Notes: generated by a model not told the origin, from the sequence alone. Shown: positions 11,585 through 23,889, counted from the stretch's first letter. The stretch: DNA of 64,000 nucleotides from Cycas panzhihuaensis (GCA_023213395.1 CM041465.1:120473741-120537740), one strand, 5' to 3'. Translations and numbers: made by a program.

Positions 11585-11596
11585 TGGTATCAGAGC
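11585..11596 (+). other. Primer-binding site of A2 (initiator-Met tRNA)
   Basis: TGGTATCAGAGC is the canonical plant initiator-Met primer site, directly after the LTR end. It confirms the plus orientation and the LTR boundary. Confidence 0.9.
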
Positions 11597-12539
11597 ACAG
11601 TATTCTAACCTTTTTTTGTAGGGATAAACTTTAAATTTTTTTGTTTCAAACTCTACAACCTTGCACTCTTTCATATCTAATTTTATAAATCTATTTTTAA
11701 ATTGTAGTTTTTTTAGAGAAATAACAAAGAATTTATTGAGAAAAAATATATATATATGTACTAAAAAGAAATATAACAAAATATATTTCTTTTATAAAAT
11801 CATTTTTCTTAATTAATCAACCAAGTAAATATAAAGGTCTATAAAAGACCAGATTACTAACCAAGAGTATACAAAGGTCTATAAAAGATCAGACTGCAAA
11901 CAAAACAAGGAGGATTTTATAAAATCTCTATAATTTCTGCCTAAAACCCTAACCTATTCTTTCTACCTGAAACCTTAACCTATTCATCCATAAATGCCAG
12001 AGACCCCAAGATATTATGAATAGTTTCTATGTCTATTATGAAAGCAGGAAAAGATACCAACTACACACATAAGTCATACATACGAAATTGTCCTCCATGA
12101 GCACAAAAATTAGAGATAAAATAAGAATTATCTATAACTCTTTTTGTTGAAGCAACTATCTTTTTTTGAAGTAACCCTCCCTCTTTTTGAAACCATATCT
12201 TTAGTCTACTGATTAAGACACCATCAAAGATCAAAGGATGATACCATCACTATAGAACCTATAAAAGATACAAACACGAAGAGAAAGAGCCAATCGAATG
12301 TTGGATTTAGAAGCTTCATATTTGAAAGGCATGCCATCTGCTCGCCCCTAAATGAAATCCTCCATTGAAGCATTATGCTATCAATTTGAGAAATCTTACT
12401 AATGGTGGAGATGTGTACCACAACTTGGAGAAGATCCACGTAAGCGAAAACACATTGAGTTGATCTCTATGATGCCTGGAGACACATGCAGTAGTCGTAA
12501 ACATGAAGGAAGAATAAAAATAATCAAAACCCTAAGTTA
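11597..12539 (+). other. Leader of A2, broken at the junction with copia K copy 2
   Basis: It is collinear with 2025-3000, with one ~40-bp loss. After AAACCCTAAG at about 12537 the sequence switches, with a few unmatched bases, into the middle of copia K gag on the opposite strand. That junction is not an LTR boundary, so it reflects a deletion or recombination rather than an insertion. Confidence 0.6.
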
Positions 12540-13091
12540 TTATACATCAACCATAAGGTCTTTTGAAACTTCAATACTTATTGTCACAATTTCAAACCTT
12601 TTAATTTCTCCTACACATCTTAGAATCTTTTCAATAATCTTTTGTTTGCTTATCATTTCACCTAAGGATCCCATTTGATTAACTAAGTTTTGGACCTTAG
12701 TGATAAACTCATTAACTCCTTCATGAGTTGTCATCCTTAAATTTTCAAATTTGCTCCTTAAAGTTTGTAGCTTTGAAGATGTCGTTCCTTCATAAGTTGT
12801 CTTGAGGATGTCCCAAGCCTCCTTAGACATTATAGCCTCGATGACAATGGAAAATATATGGTTCTCTAATACATAAAAGATCAGTGCAAGCACTTTGTTG
12901 TTCTTCTTGCCATTCTCCTTATAGCTTTTCTTTTTATTCTTGATGGCAGTTTCATCAATTTCTTCATATCCTGCATCAAGAAGCTCTCATATGTCCTTTA
13001 TGATAAAGATAGGCCTTATTCACTTACTCCAATTAAGAAAGTTGGTACCATCAAATTTAGGCATAATTACATTACTAAGATTTGATGTCAT
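12540..13091 (-). pseudogene. Copia K gag, copy 2 (truncated)
   Basis: The open frame 12893-12540 (117 codons) repeats the UBN2-type core of 8175-7838 with few substitutions (AWDILKTTYEGT, KLQTLRSKFENLRM, EFITKVQNLVNQM). It starts at ATG 13091-13089 as in copy 1, with the same early stops. It ends abruptly at the junction with A2, so the Gly/Arg/Gln tail and all of pol are missing. Confidence 0.85.
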
Positions 13092-15143
13092 TGTAAACAA
13101 AAGATTGGCTTAAGAAAATGACTTTCAAAAAATGCAAAGTGATTCTAAATAAACTTACAATCAAAAGCATTAAAAGATAATGAAAAGGCACTCAACAACC
13201 ACTAGAAATGTCCCACTTCACCTTCGAGAGTAGTGCAAATATCTCAATTGGGACTCTAACTACCTCAAAAGCAACAATTTTTATTAATAGGAGACTATAA
13301 TTTGATTTTTTCTCTAGTTTATGTAAGGGTCATCATGTAGGAAACCCTTCAATAGTGCCACTTTAAAGGATAAAGATAGTATATAAAATGATCTTAAAAA
13401 AAAATTATGACTTCAAAACTTAGTATAAAATAGAAAATGGAGTCTAACTCTTTAAATGAGACTCAATTTTGATATCAGACCACCAAGATATACATTAAAA
13501 TTTTTTATAAAAAGTTAACCTTTTCATATTAAATGTTCAGAAACATATTGCCTCAACTTTACTCATTAAAAAGTCTATCAAACTGAAACAAAAGGTGGTC
13601 GTGTGACCACCTGTTTTAACTAGGTGAGAATGGACTTCGCTCTGGTATTGACAGAATCAATTTTTGACTTTGTTGGTGAAAATTGTGGCCTCTGGAGTAG
13701 AAGTAGGTCCTAAATTTAAATTGCAATTCTAAAAAATTAGCTTGGCTCCTTTTGTAAAAATTGAACCAGGTCACATTAATATGACATATAATGGATGATG
13801 TTTGGGTCCCTATCTACATAGATTTATTAATGGCTCTAATGCGAGGCCCATAATAATAAATAACCTTTTGAACTTTATGTAATGTAACTAAATTATTAAG
13901 TGTCAATAAAAATTACTAAAAAACTTCATGTGATCAATGTGGATGCTGCGTTGATGCCAATGATGCTAAAAAAAATAGTTTGAGGGTTTCATTAAGAGAT
14001 GGTAGCAAAGAACTCAAATTGATATGAAGGAAAGCCAAAGGCCATAAATAGGGCATAGAAGGAGTTGCAAACTTAGTGTAGGTGTAAATGATATATGCAC
14101 AAGCCATACAGATTATAAAATGGAGGCACAAATGAGCACGTGCAGTCGGATAACATAAAAAAAAGCCATATATATATAATAAGAATGATTTAAAAAGATG
14201 CCAAAGTAAAAATATTAAAGTTTCAACCTTTATAAACTTTAGAAAAAATAAAATATTAAAATATTACATTGATTTTAAAAATGCAGCTGTAGATGCAGCT
14301 ATGCAAAGATGCAACCAGTTGTAGATGATGTATTAATGCAGTATATACAATCATAAATGACATCAACTATTAATATTTAATCACAAAAAGATGCCAAAGT
14401 ATTACAAAGTTATTAATTGATATTTGGTAAAATATTAATATTTACATAATATTAAAATGTAGCACAAATAAAATTTGTATAATAGTGCTTATGTAGTCAT
14501 ATAGATTTGAAGAGAAATTTAGTTGTAAATACAGATTCAGACAAACTAGACTAGGATTTTAAATAGGAAGGAAAGCAATGGTTAGAGTGCAAACAGATGG
14601 GCTTAAGATTATAAAGTTTGTAATAAATATTTTTCAAATATATCAATTCTCCTTAGGACACAAATATATCTGTTAACATTCAAAGGAAGGACATAGAGAG
14701 ATAACAGAGATATAGTTGCTCTTAGTTTGGCTTGATATAATCCTTTAATACATGCAAATAGATATCTAATGGGAGGAGGTATAAAAAGCAAGGCAAGGCA
14801 AGGCAAATACTCCTTCAGATAATGCAAAACTAATTAGCAAGACAAGTTGAGAATAACAAGCGCTCCATAATGGTGAGATCTTCTTCATTAGAATGCTCAA
14901 GTATGTAATGGAAATAATGTCTTTCAAATAAAACCCTGATAAATAGAACCTGATGAATGACAAACTTTGAAAAAGCTTATGAAATCAAATAATGAAATAT
15001 TAATTAAAAACTCAAAAATATTGACGGTACGTGTGATAGAAATTTCTCACAAGATTTCTGAAATGCTTCTCTAAATTTGGCTTTTCATTTAAACATTTTT
15101 ATAAGCCAACACTCTAACAATGCTCTAAAATCTTTTGCAACTC
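13092..15143 (-). other. 2-kb leader of copia K, copy 2
   Basis: It is collinear with 8374-10425. The block from 12555 to 15157 measures 2603 bp and its counterpart (7838-10439) 2602 bp. Small hydrophobic frames at 14963-14609 correspond to the one at 10242-10012, but are split by a frameshift here. No other coding signal was seen. Confidence 0.6.
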
Positions 15144-15355
15144 ACTCTAATACCAAATGAAGGAATGTAGGGAGTTATAGGAAGCAGAGAGTGCATGAAA
15201 GAGTGAGACCAATAATCAGATATAGTGGTGGTGTCGATGAACACCAGAGTCTTCAGATCCATGAATATATAGGTGGGATGTGAGTGAAAAGAACTCAACC
15301 TCTACCACTGACTACCATTAACAAATGCTAGTATAATTGCTGCTAACATCTAACA
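15144..15355 (-). repeat. Primer site and 5' LTR of copia K copy 2
   Basis: ACTCTAATACCA (15144-15155) is the complement of a near-canonical initiator-Met primer site, followed after two bases by the LTR end TGAAGGAATGTAGGGAG at 15158. The right end is set tentatively at ATCTAACA (15355), which would give an LTR starting TGTTAGAT on the minus strand. It could extend to about 15400. The remaining 15356-15609 is read as G1 3' noncoding sequence. Confidence 0.6.
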
Positions 15356-15609
15356 AAGTTAGCTAGGTATGGTTAGTGGTACCAACGTAATCTCTCCACC
15401 CTAGGCTAATATGAGTCTATACGAGCCCAAATGGTCATTATTTATTGAGTTTCATTAATTCACTTTTAGAAATCTAAATATTATTTTTTTTGTTGTAGCT
15501 CGTTCTGTTAAACCAAATACCTATTAAATCTACCTTACCTTGTGTAAATTATTTTCATGTCCAATGCTTTCTTAATCTCTTATTTCTTCTTCTTAGGTAT
15601 TTATAGTTT

Positions 15610-16850
15610 TTAATTCACCTCTTCTACTTTATCTTCTACCTCATCTTCTCCTTCATGAAAAGTATATAAATTAGAAACATTAAATATAGGTGAAATGTCA
15701 AGGTTATGAAGTAGATTCACCTCATAAGCATCATTGTTGATTTTTTTCATAATTTTATAGGGACTTATCTTTTTATATTTTAGCTTATTATATGTACCTT
15801 GAGGAAATCTATCCTTCCTCAAGTATACCATCACCAAATCCCCCTCTATAAATAACTTACTTGTCTTACTCAAATTTGATATTATCTTAGACTTATTATT
15901 GTTGTCCTACAATTTTTTATTTACCTCATCATGAACTTGTTACATGTGTTCTATAAAGGCTTCTATATCATCACTTATCCTATTATTAATGGGTATGTGA
16001 GCCAAATCTAATACTCCCTTAAGATTCCTGCCATATATAATCTAAAAGGGTGACTTATTTATAGATTTATTTATAAGGTTATTATAAGCAAATTCAACTT
16101 ATGTTGGTGCCAAATCTTATTATTTAGGTTTCTCTCCAATAATACACCTTAATAGTTTTTCTAAACTCCTATTTACCACCTTTCTCTACCCATCATTTTG
16201 TGGGTGGTAAGTATTATTGAATTGTAGATTTACCCTTAATTTCTTCTATAATATTTTCTAAACATTACTTAAAATTTTAGTTATCCTTATCTCAAGTGAT
16301 AGTCTTTGACAACCCATTCAACCTAACAACCTCTTTAAAAAATAAATTAGTTATTCTTATTACGTCACTAGTCTTTCTGCATGTAATAAAATGAGTCATT
16401 TTTTAAAATCTATTAACTATAATAAATATAAAATCATTGCCTCTTTGGGTGTTGGGCAATCCCAACATAAATTCCATGCCCAAATTTATCCATGGTCCCT
16501 CTAGAACTAGTAATGGCATATATAGTCCAATGTTTTATGTATACCCTTTAACTACTTGATAAATCTTACACCTTTCTATATTTTTCATAACATCTTGCTT
16601 TATCTTTGGTAACAAATATTTTTCCTCTACCAAGGCTATGGTTTTATACTTGCCAAAGTATGTTCTAAGCCCTATATTATACAATTCCCTTATAATATTA
16701 TCTGTTGGGAACCTAACTAAAATGTGTAATCATTCTCCTTTATATAGATATCTATTTTATATGAAGTAATCATCATACTCAGACCCACTCCCATTAGCTG
16801 AGGGATTCCTGCAATATTCCACAACCTTATTAAAATCTAGATTAGTACCA
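15610..16850 (-). pseudogene. Gypsy G1 integrase
   Basis: Integrase inserts the element DNA into the host chromosome. On the minus strand the core is visible around 16470-16380 as GLPNTQRGNDFIFIIVNRF followed by MTHFIT (usual DFVxGLPxTxxGxDxIxVVVDRxTKxAHFIP), with several substitutions. The C-terminal domain is the open frame 15873-15610: GDLVMVYLRKDRFP, a KLKYKKISPYKI block, then AYEVNLLHNLDISPIFNVSN, typical of Ty3/gypsy integrase ends. Frameshifts separate the parts. The acidic tail at the end of the frame carries no readable chromodomain. Confidence 0.75.
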
Positions 16851-17113
16851 TAAAAATATTTTAAAGCATTAAACCCAACTACTTCACTTACCATAATGGT
16901 TAATAGTGCTACCATTTTGCTCAATACATCACAACTTATTTTTGTTTTCCTTACTTATGCTTAAAGATGAAAGTAAATTCTTATAAATATGATACTTATT
17001 TTATGTGCTTAGCATTCAACTTTTTCTATGTGTTTGCATGTCTTAATACTTGATGATCTATAAACATGAATAATTTCTTTGGGCATAGGATAGTATCACT
17101 AATGCCTTAATGC

Positions 17114-18260
17114 TTATACAATGGCATATAACTCTATGTCATAGGTGAGATACTTATTTCTCATCTCATTTAACTTCTTATTGTAATATGTTATTAGCCT
17201 TCCTTCTTGACTTAACAAAGCCCCAATAACTACATGTAACGTATCACAATTAACCTTAAACATCTTTATAAAATCTAGTAGGGCCAACACAAGCACATTT
17301 TTCACCTTTTATTTCATAAGCTTGAAGCTTTACCTTATTACTTTATTTTAGACAAACTTCCTTCGCTTAGTATAATCTATTAAGGGAGTAGTGATACCAC
17401 TAAAATTTATGATGAACTTCCTATAAAATACAGTTAAACCATGGAAACTCCTTACCTTTGTTGTATTCCTTGGTATAGGCCATTCAATAATGGCTTTAAT
17501 TTTCTTATCATCTATACATAACCCATCCTCAGATATTATAAATCCTAAAATTACTAGGCTACTCTGCATAAACTTGTATTTATTCAAGTCTGTATATAAC
17601 TTCTCTATCCTGAACAAATATAATACCATCCTCAAGTGTAATAGGTGATCCTCCTTAGTTCTATTATATATAAAAATACCATCAACATAGACAACTATAA
17701 ACTTACCTACATATGATCATAGTATGGTATTCATTAATATCATGAATATACTCGAGGCATTTGATGTCTCGAATGATATAACTAGCCACTCATATAGTCC
17801 ATCACTCATTTTAAAGTCTATCTTCCATTCATCCCCTTCCTAAATTTAAATATAATAATAACCACTTCTTATGTCCATTTTGGTGAAGTAGGATGCACCT
17901 ACTAAAATATCTAATATATCATCCATTTAAGGGATTAAGAACCTATACCTAATTATGATTTTATTAATTACCCTACAATTAATACACATCCTCTAAGAGC
18001 CACCTTTCTTTCGAGTGAGGAGAATAGGAGTTGTACATGGGCTTATGATTTCACTTGTATTTCACTCCTTTATTAATTCACTAACTTATCAATTTAATTC
18101 TTTATTTTTATTAAGGATTAGTCTATATGTAACTTGATTTAGTAGCACAAATCTTGGAATTAAGTTAATCTGATGCCACATGTTTCTCTTTGGTGGTAAA
18201 CCCTCTAGTAGCTTATCAAGTATGATATCATTATATTCTTATAATAGTTTGCACATATCC
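17114..18260 (-). pseudogene. Gypsy G1 reverse transcriptase and RNase H
   Basis: The RT start near 18170-18080 reads INLIPRF followed by YRL (usual IDLxPGAxxPxxxxYRM). At about 18020-17985 the K-x-x-x-x-R-M-C-V-D region is present in damaged form. The thumb is open at 17635-17348: GFIISEDGLCIDDKKIKAII, then WPIPRNTTKVRSFHGL and FYRKFI. RNase H follows at 17305-17114 (ALLSQEGRLI, KKLNEMRNKYLTYDIELYAI). Stops separate all frames. The part 16920-17729 is duplicated at 10499-11308. Confidence 0.85.
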
Positions 18261-18559
18261 TATGATATTAATGATTATTTATCATTGTTTTCCATCTAAT
18301 TCATCACTAAGACATAACAAGCCCATGTTTCCCTTATTTCCATTAAGAAATTTTTTGTAGTCAACATAGTCTTTACCTTCCCTTCTTCCTCAACAAGTTA
18401 TAATATGACTTTTACACCGTTCTTGTAAAAGGTGTAAGTATTCTGTCTTCTATTATAATAAGCATTCTTATCATACTTTTATGGATTTCCTAATAGTATA
18501 TGATATGCGTCCATTAGGAGAACATCATATCACACCTTATCATAGTATGTTTGCCCAAT

Positions 18560-18800
18560 GGTAAATTTTATCGGACACCTTTATCTACCTATACCTCACT
18601 CATTTTCTTTACCCAAAAAATTTTGTAGGGAGTAGGTTGCCTTTCACATTATAATCCTAATTTTTCTACTATCTCAGTGGATACCATACTTGCATAGGTT
18701 CTACCATCAACAATAACCTTACAAATCTTACCTCCCAAAGTGCATATTATCTAAAAGATATTTTTGTACAACCATGATTTGTCATTTTTCTTTGCTTTTT
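18560..18800 (-). pseudogene. Gypsy G1 aspartic protease
   Basis: On the minus strand around 18720-18580 the frame reads VIVDGRTYASMVSTEIVEKL, then a CERQPTPYKIFW-type segment. This matches the retropepsin active-site region of plant gypsy elements, IVDGGSxxNVxSxxLVxKL followed by HPxPYxxxW. The active-site Asp is present, but a Gly after it is replaced by Arg. The order after gag and before RT fits. Confidence 0.7.
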
Positions 18801-18949
18801 ATTTTTCCTATGCTTAACTTTATTTTAGAGTAATCAAAGGTTTTCTTAACATTAGGTTCTTTCTAACGTCTACTACAACTTCTACATATTATTCCTTAGC
18901 TTAAGTCAAGTTGATTCTTGGTTGCTTCCATTAGTTTCTTAGTTGGTCT

Positions 18950-19235
18950 TAATGAAAAAGACACTCATAAGCCTTATGGCCTTTATTACATCTAAAATAA
19001 ATAATAGGCCTCCTTGCTATGTTACCAACTCTATCAAAGCTTTTACCCCTCTAGGTTACTTAGAAACCTTAACCTCTTTATTAGTATTAGGAACCTCTCT
19101 ACTCTTGTCTCCCTTGAGTTACACTCTACCTCTCCATATAATTAGTGGATTCCCTATAAGAGTAGCTAAATTTACCTCTACCTCTAAATAGGTTTGATAG
19201 ACTCTTGTTTTACCATACATAATTTTTTAGAAGGG
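18950..19235 (-). pseudogene. Gypsy G1 gag C-terminus with damaged zinc knuckle
   Basis: At about 19015-18975 on the minus strand is YFRCNKGHKAYEC, a CCHC knuckle (C-x2-C-x4-H-x4-C) whose first Cys codon TGT has become TAT (Tyr). This nucleocapsid knuckle belongs to the gag whose main part lies at 24692-24141; LINE-1 separates them. The flanking sequence up to 19235 is Ser/Thr/Leu rich in all frames and not recognised. Confidence 0.65.
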
Positions 19236-19252
19236 TTTTTGCCATCCCACCT

Positions 19253-19700
19253 TTGAATCTAGGATTTGATCACAATGAGGAGGACACTCTCTTAGAGGAA
19301 GGGGACCAAGTAGCTCAGGCCTCAGAGGCCCCGGTGCACCTGAAAGGGGATGGCAACCTAAGGGCTCTCACTTTAGTTTGGCCAGGAACCTCAGCCCAAT
19401 ATACCATAGCACACATGGTCGAGTCCCAGAAGAAGAAACATGAAGGGGGCACTAGGTTGGGGGTGGGTATACCCCCCTAAATGCAGAGAACTCTCTCTCA
19501 GGTGCTGGAGCACAAGTAGCTCAGGTATCAGAGGCCCTGGTGCAGCTGGATGGGGATGAAGGCCTTGGGGAGCCCACTCCAGTGGGACTTAGGTCGTCAA
19601 CCCAATACACCTTAGCACATTTGGTTGTGTCTTAGAAGAAGCCACCGGACGTGGGAGCTGAGAAAAGGGTGGGCAGGCCCCCCCTGAAACTGCTCAGAGA
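19253..19700 (+). pseudogene. LINE-1 ORF1 C-terminal linker with internal duplication
   Basis: The frame 19253-19480 is rich in Glu, Gly and Gln and contains AQASEAPVHL and TSAQYTIAHMVESQKKK. A second, similar stretch starts about 206 bp later (19513 versus 19307): CAAGTAGCTCAGGTATCAGAGG against CAAGTAGCTCAGGCCTCAGAGG, again followed by QYT and a lysine-rich end, now out of frame. No enzymatic motif is present. Position before the endonuclease and analogy with LINE-2 make it the linker end of ORF1. Confidence 0.6.
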
Positions 19701-19847
19701 AAGAGAGACGACTGCCTAGGTGGATCAAGGCAACTAGAAGACTCTAAACGATGCCTTCCTGGAAGGGCCCATACTTAGATCTAGAACAGAAGGTAGAGAC
19801 CCAACGAAAGGTGAAACCGTTGAAGTCTAGAAGCAGAGAAGAAAGAG

Positions 19848-22800
19848 ATGAAAATTATATCGTGGATTATTAGGGGACTGAACGCCCCTTCGAAACAGAG
19901 AATTATCAGGGATATGAGGGATAGACATCACCCAGATTTAATGTTTTTACAGGAAACAAAGTTAAGTAAGGAGAATGGTCCAAGGATCAGAAATAAAATC
20001 TGGAGGAAAGCGGAGGGCATAGAAGTTGACTATGCTCAAGGAGATGGGGGATTAATGGTGTTATGGGATCCGAATATTTGGTCCGAAGAAATCTATTTAG
20101 CTGAGGAATCCTTTGTTTCTTTGTGGCTAACCAACAAAAGCAACAATTCAAGATGGCTAGCCACTAATGTCTATGCGCCAAGATTATTGGAAGTCCATAG
20201 GGATTGTGGAGCTCCATGGCTTTTAGCTGGGGACTTCAATATAGCTCTGTGCCCAGGGGATAAAAGAGAGGGTACAGTAGGTTGGACTAGTAGCATGGGC
20301 GAGTTTGGAGGCTTCCTGCAACAGGACGATTTGGAGGACATTAAGCTTAGGGGTGCTTCATACACCTAATCCAATAAGCATTTGGGGGATTATCTAATTC
20401 AAATTAGACTGGATAGGGGATTGGTCGACTATGATTGGCTGAGGTGTTTTAAGGATTTCACCATAGATGTTCTGCCGAGGATTAGTTCAGATCATTCCCC
20501 TCTCCTATTTCAATTCTTAGATCTGGGAAAATACGTTGGATCTCCTTTCAGGTTTGAATTGATGTGGCTTCGACACCCTGATTTCTATAACAAGATTGAG
20601 GAATGGTGGGGTGCTCAAATATATGGGCATGCAATGTATAGATTTTCGAAGAAATTAGATTGGGTAAAAAGGCAAGTAAAAGTATGGAATAAGGAAGTCT
20701 TTCAAAATATCCATGAACTCAAGGATAAAACCATCTGCGATCTGAGAGAGATAGAGGATAGGATATATCGGGAGGGTAGATCCCCAGATCTAGACAAGAC
20801 ATAGAAGGAATTGGTTGAAAACTTGGAGGAGATTCTCACCAGAGAGGAAATCCACTAGAGACAAAAATCTAGGGCATTATGGTTGGCTGAAGGTGATAGA
20901 ACACTAAATTTTTCCACATGACCACAGATAAGCATAGAGCGAGCAGTAGAATAACTAACCTTTAAAGGGCATACGGCTCGGTAGTGAGCTCTACAAAAGA
21001 TATGAAGGAATTGGCTAGAGATTACTTCAAGGAGTTATATGCTGAGCCACAGGATGGTGATACAGATAGAAGGAAGGATTTCCTAAGAAACATTCCCAGT
21101 TTGGTAAACGAATCCCAAAATGCATGATTGACAGCCCCTTTTACTCAGGATGAGGTTAGACTGACTCTTTTTGGTATGAAGAGAGACAAAGCTCTGAGCC
21201 CCGATGGATCTCCTCTAGGGTTTTTTTAGGAGTTTTGGGATATCATAAAAGGTGACCTTATGGAGGCTCTGCAAGAATTCTATGTAAATCATAAGGTTCT
21301 ATAGGAATGGTAGGCTACATTCCTTGTCCTTATCCCTAAAAACGAAGGGGCGAAGAGAATGGAGGAATACAGTCCCATTAGTCTTTGCAATGTTAAATAC
21401 AAGATTATAACTAAGCTGTTGGCCAATAGATTAAAGAAAATCATGTTGAATATTATCTCTCAAAAGCAAGACAGTTTCCTTCAGGGAAGACAGATCTATG
21501 ATGGCTTCATAGTGGTCCATGAAACAATTCATTCGGTCAAGGAAAGGAGGGAGGTCATGATGCTTATTAAGATTGACCTCACAAAGGCCTTCAATAGAGT
21601 ATCCTAGGAGTGCCTTTTAGATTGTCTAAAGGCGTTTGATTAAGCTCTACATAGGTAGCCCATAATTCTCAATCATTATCAATGACTCCTCTTCCAATTT
21701 TTTCCCAAGCTTTAGGGGATTGAGACAAGGGGATCCTCTTTCTCCCTTTCTCTATATAAATATGGCTAAAATGTTGGGTAGAACTATGGAGGCAGCTAGA
21801 AGACAAGGGATTATCAAAGGTATAAAACTGACATCAGGGTTAGACAATGTGGTCCACCACCAATTCATTGACGATAACATCTTCTTAGGGAAGGCAGTTA
21901 TTAAAGAGGCATCCAAATTCAAGGAGATCTTAGGATATTTTGAGAGGGCTACAAATCAGAAGATTAGCTTGAGCAAAGGTAACATCTACTTCATAAATAC
22001 CCCAAGGGGCACCCAAAGTAGGATCAAGAAGATTTTAGGGATGGGTATTAAGAAGCTCCCTACAACTTACCTTGGTATGCCTCTCTTCGAAAGTAAGATG
22101 ACTAATGAAATGTGGAACCCCCTCATCGACAATATGCAAAGGAAGCTGGCTGGTTGGAAAGGCGCTCTCTTAAGTCTAGCAGGGAAGCTCTAGCTTGTGG
22201 CTTCTATGCTTCAGAGTATCCCAGTATACTGGATGTCCATTTTTAGGATGTCGTCTGGAATCTCGGCTACTATAGAAACCATCCAGAAGAGATTTCTTTA
22301 GTCTGGGGCAGAGGACAAGGATAGGATCCACCTGGTGAGCTGGAATAAAATCTGTACTCCAAAATGGGCTGAAGGCCTCAATCTCATAAGGATTCCACCT
22401 TTTAATGCTGCGCTCGGGGCCAAGTTGGGCTAGCATCTAATTAAAGGAGAAGAGAGACTATGGGAGAAGATACTCACATAGAAATATCTTCAAAGTGGTT
22501 CTCTTATCGAAAACCCTGCTTTGCTGGTAGGCTCAACCGTCTGGAGGAGCATCCTTAAAGCATGGAATGCTGTAAGAGAAGGCCTAAAATGGAGATTGGG
22601 TGATGGCAACTCCATTAAGTTTTGGGAGGATGCATGGTGCTGTGATAAGGCTTTAAAGCTATATCCTAATCTAGCACCTATCTAGGACCCCTGTGTTAGG
22701 TTATATGGATTCCACGTGAAGGACTTGGACTCAGATAGGAAGAGATAGAAGTTGGAAAAACTTTGAGGAATTCCCAGGGGAGCAACTACTTCAAGAGGGT

Positions 22801-23889
22801 CTATACAAAATCAAAAGGATTCTGGGAAAAAGTTATATCTCGAGGACACCATCCCCAGACTCTGTTGTGTGGCCCTTAAGTCCTTCTGGGTAGTATTCAG
22901 CCAAATAGGGTTATCATTTCTTATGCCTTGTGAGAGGAGATTAGAGGAATGAAGTCTTAGTAGGCATCTAAAAGCTCTCACTTATTCCCAAGATTGCAAC
23001 TTTTTGGTGGATCTGTTTAAGGAACAAAATTCTTACTGTGGATAGCCTCAAAAAGAGAGGTTTCCATCTGCACAACAGGTGTATTCTATGTAGGAATGAG
23101 GAAGAATCTATGGACCATATCTTTATTGGGTGTCCATATTCAAGAGAGGTATGGGGGTTACTACTGGGCAAACTGGAGGTGTGTTGGATCTTTTTCGAAA
23201 AGGTTGTTGATCAATGGCCTGCCTGGCAAAGCCCGTTCAGAAGTAAAGTCTTAAGTTGTATTTGGAAGAGTGCATTCCCAATACTGTCATGGAATATTTG
23301 GAAGGAAAGAAACAAGAGGATTTTCCAGGGTAAACAGATGGACTAGTATGCTACCTTCAAAAAAATCTGTACAAACATTAGGGAGAATGTTAGAAACATT
23401 AAGGAGAAACATACCACCTTGTCAGAAAATAGGATCTTGCTAGAGTGGGGCATAGAACCAATATATGAGGCTATAAAGGTTAGATATAGCAGTTGGCAGC
23501 CTCCTGAGGTATCCTGGCTAAAAATCAATTTTGACGAAGCTTCAAAAGGGAACCCCGGAGAAGCTTGGGGAGGGGGCATTTGCAGAGATTACCTCAAATA
23601 TCCTATTTGCGCCTTCACAGATTAATATGCTCACCAAACGAACCACTTTGTGGAAATGTATGTTATGATTAAAGATATTGATTTAGACCTTGAAAGAGGT
23701 ACTAGGCGATTGGTAATCGAGGGAGATTCAGAGACGATCATAAAGTCGCTGAAAGGCTCAGCCCTCCCAGATTGGAGGTTTCAGTCCATGTTCAATGATG
23801 CGAAGGAGAGTCTTAAGGGCCTAGAAGAAGTCTGTATAAGGCACACACTAAGAGAAGGAAATAAAGCAGCTAGTTTTTTGGCAAACTAG
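19848..23889 (+). pseudogene. LINE-1 ORF2: endonuclease, RT, zf-RVT, RNase H
   Basis: ORF2 would make the protein that nicks target DNA and reverse-transcribes the element. APE endonuclease (19848-20540): SWIIRGLNAPSKQR (usual Asn after SW is Ile), FLQETKL, LLAGDFNIA and SSDHSPL; about ten residues after NVYAP are deleted relative to LINE-2. RT (21180-22193): SPISLCNVKYKIITK, KIDLTKAFNRVS, GLRQGDPLSPFLY and FIDDNIFL, with the catalytic DD kept; sequence is lost near 21620-21700. zf-RVT (23038-23346): CILCRNEEESMDHIFIGC. RNase H (23500-23889): INFDEASKGNPGEAWGGG, EMYVM, EGDSE, HTLREGNKAA. Several stops are TAG where LINE-2 has Trp or Gln. Confidence 0.88.
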
